Positions 1-7,401 of a stretch of 33,684 nt of DNA are shown piece by piece. Origin of the DNA: a bacterium (GTDB lineage: Bacteria > SZUA-79 > Acidulodesulfobacterales > Acidulodesulfobacteraceae); contig JAKBNN010000022.1 in NCBI GenBank assembly GCA_021831025.1, forward strand, positions 1 to 33,684, written 5' to 3'. Position 1 is the stretch's first letter. Every line of letters starts with the position of its first letter. Under the pieces are notes generated by a model, which was not told the DNA's origin, ran no database searches, and saw only the letters and a list, made by a program, of their open reading frames with translations. The translations under genes and the position numbers were made by a program.

Positions 1-1
1 G

Positions 2-673
2 ATACCGCTTTTTGTAGGCGGCACGGCCCTTTATATGAAGTCATTAATCTACGGCTTTTCTCCTATTCCGGAATTAAGCAAATCCAAATACAGACAAAAG
101 GCTGTTGAATTAATCGATAAATTGGGAACGGTCGCTGTTTACGAAAAGCTTAAAGAAGTTGATCCGGCGTATGCTAAAACAATATCGCCGAATGATAAAC
201 AAAGAATTGCGCGGGCTTACGAAGTTTACGAAGCTACCGGCAGGCCTTTTTCGTCCTATCTCTCCGAAAATCCGTTTGGAAAACCCCTTTATGATTACCT
301 GTATTTTATTTTAATTCCTCCCAAAGATTATCTGGCATCATGTATAATAAAAAGGACGGATGCTATTTTAAAAGCAGGTTTAATGGATGAAATTAAAGGT
401 ATAATTAATAAAGGCTGTCCTGAAGATTCAAAGCCGTTTAAAAGCATCGGCTATAAAGAAGGGATTATGTATTTAAACAAAGAGATTAATACGGATGAGG
501 AATTGTTTCAAAGGATTACGGCTGCGACAAGACAATACGCAAAAAGGCAGGCCACCTATTTTAAAAAGGCGGAAAACGGGATAATAATAACGCAGACCGA
601 TATAGAAGAGAGGCTGGAAATTATGGAAAAGCATTTGAAAATTTTTTTAATCAAAGGGGTTAACCATAAATAG
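2..673 (+). CDS. miaA: tRNA dimethylallyltransferase MiaA, 3' part (5' end outside window)
   Basis: The reading frame is open from base 2, so the gene begins before the window; the N-terminal P-loop is not visible. The first residues, IPLFVGGTALYMKSLIYG, are the conserved MiaA segment after the nucleotide site. Further on are the family blocks around DKQRIARAYEVYEATGRPFS and KPFKSIGYKEG, then the C-terminal TRQYAKRQATYFK helix. MiaA transfers a dimethylallyl group from DMAPP to the N6 of A37 in tRNAs reading UNN codons, so it uses the isoprenoid precursor pathway to which ispD and ispF in this window belong. Only 9 bp separate it from the CCA-enzyme gene, suggesting cotranscription of two tRNA-maturation genes. 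The ATG at 35 is internal to the protein and is not its start. Confidence 0.93.
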   Translation: MPLFVGGTALYMKSLIYGFSPIPELSKSKYRQKAVELIDKLGTVAVYEKLKEVDPAYAKTISPNDKQRIARAYEVYEATGRPFSSYLSENPFGKPLYDYLYFILIPPKDYLASCIIKRTDAILKAGLMDEIKGIINKGCPEDSKPFKSIGYKEGIMYLNKEINTDEELFQRITAATRQYAKRQATYFKKAENGIIITQTDIEERLEIMEKHLKIFLIKGVNHK

Positions 674-682
674 TAATCTAAA

Positions 683-2218
683 ATGCCGATGGATTTAAAC
701 AAAAATTTAATTAAACGCTCTTTGCTTGAAGTTTTTAATAAATATGGTTACGGCAGAGACGGACTAGAATTAATTAAAAGGCTCGGTATTTTTGCGGGAA
801 GTATCGGATATAACTCCTTTTTGATAGGGGGATTTGTCAGGGATATTATAATATACGGCATGAAAATAAACCCTGAAACCTCTCCTCGCTTTGCCTCCTC
901 AAAGGTTTTTAACATTTATAAGAAAGAAAAGGGCCAAGGTATCTGCCTCGATATAGATATTGTATTAGAGGGAAACGCCGAACGGTTTGCGGAATTAATA
1001 AGAAAAAGAAACGATACCGGTTTTGCAATAAATTCCATAAAAGTTCATAAAAGATTTAGAACGGCAACCATTGAATTTTTAATCAATAAGAAACCTTTAA
1101 AAGTCGATTTAGCTTCCGCAAGAACCGAAACATACTTAAGTCACGGCGCTCTGCCTGCCGTCAGCATAGGCGGGACAAGCCTTAAAGACGATGTCTTCAG
1201 GAGGGATTTTACTATAAATACGCTGTCTTTTAGCCTTAATCCGGATGGTTGCGGAAGCGGCGCAGGACTGCCCCGTTCTGCCGAACTTGCGTTTCTTGCC
1301 GTAAGGGATTATGCAGGGGGGTTACCTGATATATTAAACAAAAAAATTAGAGTATTGCATGATTTAAGTTTCAAAGAAGACCCCACCAGAATATTTAGGG
1401 CGGTCAGATTTGAGAAAAGGCTCGGGTTCGGCATCGAGAGACATACGGGAATCTTTATTAAAAAGGCCATGGGGGCTAAGGTTTTGGATAATATTTCGGG
1501 GAAGAGAATAACGGCTGAATTAAATTTTTTATTAAAAGAAAAAAAGCCGGAGATATATTTTACCCGGCTTGAGGCTTTGGGCATTCTTGAGGGCATTTAT
1601 CCAAAATTGAGGTTTACTAATGATAACGAAAGGGTTTTTAGAAAAATTGCAAAAAGCCGCAAAAATAGTCAAAATACCCATATATTTTATATTGCCGAAC
1701 TTTTGCATCATTTAAACCGGACCGAATTTAATGCGGCGGTAGAAAGATTGGCTCTCGGTGAAAAGATTAAACAAATAATCTTATCCATGTATTCGGACGA
1801 GAAAAAGTTAGCTTCGCTGTTCTCCAAATTGGATGAAGAAGATAGAAAATGCGCTGATAAATTATGCGGGAACGGACCGTTAAAATTAACAAATAGCGAA
1901 ATATACCACATGTTTAAGGCGTTTAGCGAAAACGGGATTTTATTCTATTTTTTTAAAAATAATAATAAAAGCAGATTGGCTTCTAATTTTGCAAAACGGG
2001 CAGCAAAATATATAAATAAAATAAGATTCATAAAGCCTGTAATTAGCGGAAACGACATTAAATCCTTCGGTATATGCGAAGGTCCCGTATGCGGTTCTAT
2101 ATTGGAAGAGATTAAACTTTTAAAGATGGACGGCAAGCTTAAATCGAAGGATGCCGAGATTCTTTATGTTAAAAATAAATATATCGTTAAAAAAATGGAG
2201 GGGGGGGGTAAAAAATGA
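683..2218 (+). CDS. cca: CCA-adding enzyme / poly(A) polymerase family tRNA nucleotidyltransferase
   Basis: Class II nucleotidyltransferase of 511 residues. GGFVRD (about 49-54) is the nucleotidyltransferase signature and DIDIV supplies the metal-binding aspartates D90 and D92. RRDFTIN begins at R173, and DPTRIFRAVRFEKRLGF is the neck/nucleotide-recognition block. The product probably adds or repairs the tRNA 3' CCA, or only part of it (an A-adding or CC-adding enzyme). The split cannot be decided from sequence alone. I see no clear HD phosphohydrolase domain in the C-terminal half. A stretch of about 25 residues between GGFVRD and DIDIV is longer than usual. The gene ends in a run of nine G (2200-2208) followed by an ATGA overlap with pgi, so translation of the two is probably coupled. 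Confidence 0.88.
   Translation: MPMDLNKNLIKRSLLEVFNKYGYGRDGLELIKRLGIFAGSIGYNSFLIGGFVRDIIIYGMKINPETSPRFASSKVFNIYKKEKGQGICLDIDIVLEGNAERFAELIRKRNDTGFAINSIKVHKRFRTATIEFLINKKPLKVDLASARTETYLSHGALPAVSIGGTSLKDDVFRRDFTINTLSFSLNPDGCGSGAGLPRSAELAFLAVRDYAGGLPDILNKKIRVLHDLSFKEDPTRIFRAVRFEKRLGFGIERHTGIFIKKAMGAKVLDNISGKRITAELNFLLKEKKPEIYFTRLEALGILEGIYPKLRFTNDNERVFRKIAKSRKNSQNTHIFYIAELLHHLNRTEFNAAVERLALGEKIKQIILSMYSDEKKLASLFSKLDEEDRKCADKLCGNGPLKLTNSEIYHMFKAFSENGILFYFFKNNNKSRLASNFAKRAAKYINKIRFIKPVISGNDIKSFGICEGPVCGSILEEIKLLKMDGKLKSKDAEILYVKNKYIVKKMEGGGKK
2200..2208 (+). promoter_or_regulatory. G9 tract acting as pgi ribosome binding site
   Basis: Nine consecutive G follow GGA-like purines 7 bases before the pgi ATG. 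The tract encodes the last glycines of the CCA enzyme and is the only Shine-Dalgarno-like sequence for pgi. Changes in tract length would move the spacing to the pgi start and alter the last residues of the upstream protein. Confidence 0.5.
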
Positions 2219-3624
2219 TAGAGTTTAACTTTAAGTACGCCTTAAAGTCGGCAATCGGAGAAAACGGACTGGAGGTAACGGAAATTCGTTCTTTAGAAAA
2301 CGACCTGGTTCAGGCAAGAAGAAATCTTAACGAACTAAGAAGGAACGGGGATATCGGTTTTTATGACGAGATAAGCGACGCAGGGATGGTTGCGGCCGTG
2401 AAGGAAACTGCGGATAGGCTGTTTTCAAAAGATTTTAACACTCTGTATGTTTTTGGAATGGGAGGATCATCGCTCGGCGCGATATTTTTGAAAGAGGCGT
2501 TAGGCGGAATATTTCGCGATAGTTATAACGATAATAGCAGTAGAAATATAAACGAAAAGGTAAAAAACGGCGGGGTTTTTCATAAAAAGGTAAATGTTAT
2601 TTTTTCCGAAAATATCGATCCATGCTATATTTATAATAATATGCAAAACATCGATATAGAAAAGACCCTGTTTTGTTTTGTTTCGAAATCAGCGGATACT
2701 ATCGAGGTTGTATCCCAGTTTTTTATAGTTAAAGAGATGCTTGAAAATGCGGTAAAAAATTATAAGGATAATCTTTTGTTTATAACCGATAAAAAAAGCG
2801 GATTTTTAAGGCGCTATGCCGATGAAAGCGGCATATCCACTTTAGATATTGCAAAAAATGTCGGCGGGAGATATTCCATTGTAACGGCAGGAACCCTTTT
2901 TCCCGCTTATGCGATGGGGCTTAATATAGACAAGTTTTTACATGGAGCAATCTCTTACAGGGATAATATATTAAATAAAGGTGTTTTTGAAAACAACCCC
3001 GTTTATTCCTTAGCCGCTATCATTTATCTTTATTACAAACAGAAAAAAAGAAATATATTTATAATTAATGCTTACAGCGATTATTTAAGAGAGTACTTAA
3101 GATGGTTCAGACAGCTTTTCGCCGAAAGCCTCGGAAAGGATTTGACATCGCCGACCCCCGTTCCCGCGACAGGCGCTACCGACCAGCATTCACAGCTTCA
3201 ACTTTATATGCAGGGGCCGCAGGATAAGTTAATAGGCTTTTTTTGCTTAAAGAATTTTTGTAAAGATTATATAATAAACCCATCGGGGTTTAAAGAATAT
3301 GATTATTTAAAAGACAAAAAATTATCCGAACTTCTTCTTAATGAACTTACGGGCGTTGAACTTGCGCTTGCAATTGGCGGAAGGCCGTCATTCAGGATTA
3401 CAGTGGATAAAATAGACGAGTTTACGCTTGGAGAGTTATCCTTTATGTCTATGGAAATGGTTCCAGTTTTGGGCATGCTTCTCAAGATTAATCCATTCGA
3501 CCAGCCGGGCGTTGAAAAAGGAAAAAAATTTGCTTACCTGTTAATGGGCAGGAGAGACGATTCTATGCCCACGGAATTGGAAGAGTTAAACAGATTGAAT
3601 AATATACCCGATTTAATGTATTAA
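2215..3624 (+). CDS. pgi: glucose-6-phosphate isomerase
   Basis: Interconverts glucose 6-phosphate and fructose 6-phosphate in the cytoplasm. The 469 residues match the shorter bacterial PGI form. Visible family blocks are the phosphate-binding GGSSLGA (83-89) and SKSADTIE (normally SKSG.T.E). Also present are signature 1 around GGRYSIVTAGTLFP, AESLGKD with the likely catalytic Glu near 304, ATGATDQHSQLQ with its histidine, and signature 2 NPFDQPGVEKGKKFA with the active-site lysine. The start codon overlaps the CCA-enzyme stop (ATGA). No terminator of the usual kind follows; the next 200 bp hold a large palindromic element that could end transcription. Odd point: SKSAD where most PGIs have SKSGT. 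Confidence 0.95.
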   Translation: MIEFNFKYALKSAIGENGLEVTEIRSLENDLVQARRNLNELRRNGDIGFYDEISDAGMVAAVKETADRLFSKDFNTLYVFGMGGSSLGAIFLKEALGGIFRDSYNDNSSRNINEKVKNGGVFHKKVNVIFSENIDPCYIYNNMQNIDIEKTLFCFVSKSADTIEVVSQFFIVKEMLENAVKNYKDNLLFITDKKSGFLRRYADESGISTLDIAKNVGGRYSIVTAGTLFPAYAMGLNIDKFLHGAISYRDNILNKGVFENNPVYSLAAIIYLYYKQKKRNIFIINAYSDYLREYLRWFRQLFAESLGKDLTSPTPVPATGATDQHSQLQLYMQGPQDKLIGFFCLKNFCKDYIINPSGFKEYDYLKDKKLSELLLNELTGVELALAIGGRPSFRITVDKIDEFTLGELSFMSMEMVPVLGMLLKINPFDQPGVEKGKKFAYLLMGRRDDSMPTELEELNRLNNIPDLMY

Positions 3625-3641
3625 CGGCAAAAGATAAATAA

Positions 3642-3810
3642 TACCTTAATTTTGCAATAGAAATTTATTTTCTGGATTCCCGCTGAAGCGGGTTGGGACT
3701 ATGTGAGAATTGAGGTTTTAACCCAAAAGGTGTCATTCCCGCGAAAGCGGGAATCCAAAATTTACATATAAAAGAAACATCTAAATATTTTCTATTGCAA
3801 AATTAAGGTA
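3642..3810. repeat. Palindromic MITE-like element, copy A
   Basis: A 169-bp non-coding unit bounded by 22-bp perfect terminal inverted repeats (3642-3663 and 3789-3810; left end TACCTTAATTTTGCAATAG). Inside are two smaller hairpins of the ATTCCCGC...GCGGGAAT type. The left hairpin is shortened and has a TGAA loop; the right one has the usual GAAA loop. There is no ORF. It fills the gap between pgi and hflX and is related to units at 14755, 16925 and 33259. Confidence 0.85.
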
Positions 3811-3845
3811 ATAAAAATAATTTAATTAATAAATTTAACTAATAA

Positions 3846-4934
3846 ATGGTTCAAAGGGCGATACTTGTCGGGATTAATAGAGCCGATTCGGAGAGAGAAA
3901 AAAGCGAGGATTTACTTGAAGAGCTTGCTTTGCTTTCAGAAACCGCCGGCGCCGTGAATGCAGGCAGGGTCTTAAAAACGGTTAAAAAGATTGACCCCGC
4001 TTATTATCTATCAAAGGGAATGCTTGAAGATATTAAAGTACTGATACTTAAAGACGCGGCGGATTTGGCGATAATAGACGTCAATCTAAGCCCTGCCCAG
4101 GAAAGAAATATGTCCGAATATGTAGGCGTAAATGTTATCGATAGAACAAGGCTTATTTTAGACATATTTGCGACGCGCGCAAGAACGGCCGAGAGTAAAT
4201 ATCAGGTTGAGCTTGCAATGTTAAATTACATTTTGCCAAGACTTAAGGGAAGTGGTATAATACTTTCAAGGACAGGCGCAGGCATAGGAACGAGGGGTCC
4301 CGGAGAAACCAAGCTGGAAACCGATAGGAGAAAGGTAAGGCAAAGGATTACTTACATAAAGGATAAGCTTAAGCTGGCCGAAAAGACAAGGGGTTTGCAC
4401 AGGGACACAAGAAAGAAACAGGGCTTATCTACGGCAACCCTCGTAGGCTACACTAACTCCGGAAAAACGACGATGTTTTCCGCTTTAACGAAAAGGGGCG
4501 GCAATGGAGAGAATAAACTCTTTGCCACACTGGGAACAAAGATGGCTGGGGTTTATGACAAAGACAGCAAAAGGAAAGTTATAATATCCGATACGGTTGG
4601 GTTTATCCAGAACCTGCCGCTGTTTTTAGTGGAATCGTTTAAGTCAACGCTTGAAGAGGCGGTTCATTCGAATGTTTTAATACATGTTATAGACCCGACT
4701 CAAAAAGATGCTTTGCGCAAGTCTGAGGAAGTCATAAAGATATTAGATTCTATCGGCGCGGGTGAAAAAAAGACAATAGTGGTTTTAAATAAGATTGACC
4801 TTTTAACTTCGGCGCGGGTGAGATTTTTGCAAACAAAATTGGAACAACTAACGGGGAATTCCGTAATACCGGTTTCCGCAAAAACAGGCGATAACATCGG
4901 CATGTTGAAAGAAAAAATATTTAACAATGTATAA
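3846..4934 (+). CDS. hflX: GTPase HflX
   Basis: Ribosome-associated GTPase that in other bacteria splits or rescues stalled 70S ribosomes under stress. The N-terminal HflX domain (about 1-190) ends with the glycine-rich GPGETKLETDRRK linker and basic helices. The G domain follows: G1 GYTNSGKTT at 201-209 (GYTNAGKST is more common), G3 DTVGFIQNLP, G4 NKID and G5 SAKTG. The 362 residues are normal to slightly short. The ATG at 3846 is the first possible start, as an in-frame TAA lies immediately before it. I see no Shine-Dalgarno sequence. The gene begins 35 bp after repeat element A, so its promoter must lie in or beside that element. Confidence 0.95.
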   Translation: MVQRAILVGINRADSEREKSEDLLEELALLSETAGAVNAGRVLKTVKKIDPAYYLSKGMLEDIKVLILKDAADLAIIDVNLSPAQERNMSEYVGVNVIDRTRLILDIFATRARTAESKYQVELAMLNYILPRLKGSGIILSRTGAGIGTRGPGETKLETDRRKVRQRITYIKDKLKLAEKTRGLHRDTRKKQGLSTATLVGYTNSGKTTMFSALTKRGGNGENKLFATLGTKMAGVYDKDSKRKVIISDTVGFIQNLPLFLVESFKSTLEEAVHSNVLIHVIDPTQKDALRKSEEVIKILDSIGAGEKKTIVVLNKIDLLTSARVRFLQTKLEQLTGNSVIPVSAKTGDNIGMLKEKIFNNV

Positions 4935-4949
4935 TAGTTTATAGTTCTT

Positions 4950-5618
4950 ATGATTAAGGCTAAAGGGAAAAGAGACAGGATTTTCCGGCCCCTCAAAGTC
5001 TTTGCCTGCATAAGCGGCATGCAAAGGCAACCCTTCCGGCAAATATATGCCGGCGCGGCAATGGTATTTTCACTTTTGATTTTACCTGTTTTTACCTCCG
5101 GATGCGCTTATAATTCTGCAAAAAACAGCGTGGCGATAAAAGAACCGCTTACAAGCTTTAAATATAAAATGTTCGGAATAGACAGGCTCATAAAAGATAA
5201 TAACTTAGATATTGCCAAGGTTTACCTTAAAGAAATGATTAATGAGGGCGTTCACCCCCTTTTCGCTAATTTGCATTTGGCGATAATTTATACGATGCAG
5301 GGTAAAAGAAAAAAATGCGTTAAATATCTAAAGGCATCTAAAAGCCTCATTAATTCAAAACAAGATAAAGCAGAATATCTTTTCTATAAAATAAAAATCA
5401 ATTTGATAAACAGGCAAAAGGGGTATTTTGATTCATCCATGAAAATTATTTCAAAATTAAAAAGGGAAGGCGCAAATAGAGAGAGGCTTTATTATTACAA
5501 AGGTTTGTTGTTTTTTTATCACGGGGACGCGAATAATGCGTTAAGATGTTTTAAAATAGTGGCAAAACTAAATTCAAGCTATAAGAGGCGCGCTAAAGAT
5601 GCGATTAACAAGATTTAA
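4950..5618 (+). CDS. TPR-like lipoprotein
   Basis: Predicted lipoprotein of 222 residues. The hydrophobic stretch AAMVFSLLILPVFTSGC ends in a lipobox with the cysteine at residue 52. With the start at 4950 the n-region is long. Starting at the internal ATG at 5019 would put the cysteine at residue 29, a more typical type II signal peptide, so 5019 is a good alternative. The mature part is helical and looks like degenerate TPR repeats (LANLHLAIIYTMQGKRKKC, YYYKGLLFFYHGDANNALRCF). That suggests a protein-interaction role at the envelope; no specific function is recognised. It starts 15 bp after hflX and overlaps the next gene by 20 bp. Confidence 0.75.
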   Translation: MIKAKGKRDRIFRPLKVFACISGMQRQPFRQIYAGAAMVFSLLILPVFTSGCAYNSAKNSVAIKEPLTSFKYKMFGIDRLIKDNNLDIAKVYLKEMINEGVHPLFANLHLAIIYTMQGKRKKCVKYLKASKSLINSKQDKAEYLFYKIKINLINRQKGYFDSSMKIISKLKREGANRERLYYYKGLLFFYHGDANNALRCFKIVAKLNSSYKRRAKDAINKI

Positions 5619-6309
5619 TAAATTTTTACCTGTTCTATTTTTATTTGTTTTTTTATGCGGATTTTTGAGTTTTTTTTTAAAAAGCGCTTATGGACTTAAT
5701 ATAAATATAGAAACTTATGTCGTCGTTTCAAAAAATAATAGCGGCGCTTTGCAGTCTTTAGCGGTAAAAAAGGCGTTGGGACTGTCTTTAAGAAAGGCTG
5801 TAGAGAAATTAACGGGCAAAAAATTTAGTTTAAGGAAAAATGGCAAAAATGACAAAATATTAAATAAAAATATTTATTCAAATGAAATGAAATACATATA
5901 TTCCTTTAAAGTTATTAAAGCAAAAAGTTATCTTAACCTTTATTACATTAAAATAAATGTTTTAATCAGGGAAAAGGAGTTAAGGAATAAGCTTAAAAGT
6001 TTAGGATTTAAGGTCGTTAAAAATGTCAGGGTATCTCCAAGGGTAAAATATCATGTTTATTATATTAAGTTTATCGGCAAGTACAGTTACGCCGAACCGA
6101 ATAAATTACAAAAGTTAATGATAAAATATTCTAAGCGTCTAAAAAATCTCTATGTGTCGTCTTTTTCCGTTAATTTCGTGGAGATCAAGGTTTTATATTA
6201 CGGGAGCATAGTAAGGCTGTTAAAAAGCGTAAAAAGCAGGGTCAAAACATATTTAGATGCCGGGGTATATCCTGTAAAAGGCGATACGATTATAGTCGAT
6301 GTTAAATAA
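5599..6309 (+). CDS. Exported hypothetical protein, FlgT N-domain-like
   Basis: A 236-residue protein with a Sec signal peptide (basic start, then LPVLFLFVFLCGFLSFFL, likely cleavage after SAYG). The following region, with ALGLSLRKAVEKL, then beta segments and a VLIREKELRNKLKSLGF helix, resembles the FlgT N-terminal type of periplasmic fold in general pattern. This is a weak resemblance, not a family call. The protein is very rich in lysine and tyrosine. It overlaps the upstream lipoprotein gene by 20 bp, so the two are probably coexpressed and may act together at the envelope. No flagellar genes are in the window. Confidence 0.6.
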   Translation: MRLTRFNKFLPVLFLFVFLCGFLSFFLKSAYGLNINIETYVVVSKNNSGALQSLAVKKALGLSLRKAVEKLTGKKFSLRKNGKNDKILNKNIYSNEMKYIYSFKVIKAKSYLNLYYIKINVLIREKELRNKLKSLGFKVVKNVRVSPRVKYHVYYIKFIGKYSYAEPNKLQKLMIKYSKRLKNLYVSSFSVNFVEIKVLYYGSIVRLLKSVKSRVKTYLDAGVYPVKGDTIIVDVK

Positions 6310-6334
6310 CCTTTGGCGATTTTTGGCTAAAAAT

Positions 6335-6829
6335 TTAAATAATATGGAATATATTTTCTAAAGAGACGATTGATATAGTATTTAAATAGAAATTAAAAAC
6401 GGCATAAAGGAATATACTGATAAAAAGCGGAAGGAAGAAAAATAAAAACACATTCTTATCCCTTGAGCCTCTGCCGTTCCCCGAATCGTATATAAGCCCC
6501 AGCGCAAGCGCAATAGGCGGCGCTCCGATAAACATCTGGCCGACAAAAAGACCGATAACGGGGCCGTATTTTGCGATATAGTTATGGGTTTTTTTAGTCT
6601 TTTTTGCGCCGAATAATTTACTTAATGATTTTAACGACCTCAGTTTTATTCCAATGTAGAATAATATCGAACACAGCAGAGTCTCGGATACCGTTATGAG
6701 CGCGATGCTTATATAGGGGTTTAATTTATAATAGACGGCGTATGCCGTCGAGATATATTTCCCGCCGATTAAAGGAGTTACATTTATCGCAACCATTATA
6801 AGATACTTGTAAAAAACTGGTTTTAACAC
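6335..6829 (-). CDS. Small integral membrane protein, function unknown
   Basis: A 164-residue protein with about four hydrophobic segments (around 10-30, 38-62, 86-112 and 125-150) separated by a basic loop (KLRSLKSLSKLFGAKKTKKT). The pattern with a KYGPVIGLFVGQMFIGAPP re-entrant-like segment recalls the small multidrug-export/DedA-like class, but I cannot confirm membership. The start used is GTG at 6829; an ATG at 6796 (MVAINVTPLIGG) is an alternative, and neither has a clear Shine-Dalgarno sequence. It is convergent with the preceding gene and divergent from hsp20. Confidence 0.6.
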   Translation of the reverse strand: MLKPVFYKYLIMVAINVTPLIGGKYISTAYAVYYKLNPYISIALITVSETLLCSILFYIGIKLRSLKSLSKLFGAKKTKKTHNYIAKYGPVIGLFVGQMFIGAPPIALALGLIYDSGNGRGSRDKNVFLFFFLPLFISIFLYAVFNFYLNTISIVSLENIFHII

Positions 6830-6872
6830 TGGATTAATAAGAATTTAGATTCCATTATTATTAGAATGTATT

Positions 6873-6900
6873 TTGTTTTTAAAATTTATTTTGATATAAT
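6873..6900 (+). promoter_or_regulatory. Candidate sigma-70-type promoter for hsp20
   Basis: TTGTTT (6873-6878) and TATAAT (6895-6900) are separated by 16 bp. Transcription would start near 6907, leaving a leader of about 55 nt before hsp20. I see no clear heat-shock (CIRCE) repeat. Confidence 0.45.
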
Positions 6901-6964
6901 TATAAGTATAAATCATATATTTATTAAAGTATAAAATAAACTAAAATTTTTGAGATTGTTAAAA

Positions 6965-7303
6965 ATGTATTGTTTTACTCCAATTTCCGATATGTTTGAA
7001 ACAACCGGCTCCGTTGTTATACAGATAGAGCTCGCAGGGGTCGGAAAGGAGGATATAAATATAGAGCTTACTCATAACTATATTGAAGTCAGCGGAATAA
7101 AAAGGCACGAAGGGCTTTCGGGGGAAGAAAGTTTTCAAAGAATGGAAAGGCCGTTCGGCGTTTTTAAAAGGACTTTTAATTTGCCGAAAGCCGTAAGCAG
7201 GGATTCTATATCCGCTTCGTTTAAAGAAGGGCTGCTCGAGATAGTTATCCTTAAAAAAGAGAAAGACGATAGTTTTACATTGACGAGTATCGACATTAAA
7301 TAA
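6965..7303 (+). CDS. Hsp20 / alpha-crystallin family small heat-shock protein
   Basis: ATP-independent holdase that binds unfolding proteins. Nearly the whole protein is the alpha-crystallin domain: an initial VIQIELAGVGKEDINIEL strand set, the IEVSGIKR strand, the RPFGVFKRTFNLP block, and the typical GLLEIVILKKE (G-x-L-x-I-x-I-x-K) end. The N-terminal arm is very short. The frame can be extended to a TTG at 6950; I prefer the ATG at 6965. It opens a chaperone/protease cluster, with a ClpA-like gene 98 bp downstream and ClpB beyond, fitting a holdase that hands clients to disaggregases. Confidence 0.88.
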   Translation: MYCFTPISDMFETTGSVVIQIELAGVGKEDINIELTHNYIEVSGIKRHEGLSGEESFQRMERPFGVFKRTFNLPKAVSRDSISASFKEGLLEIVILKKEKDDSFTLTSIDIK

Positions 7304-7401
7304 TTAATTAAATAACCCTTGTGAACGGCAAATATATTAAATATATAATATATGATTAAAAATGGAGAATAAAATAATTTTATGGAAGGTAAAAACTTAT
7401 T

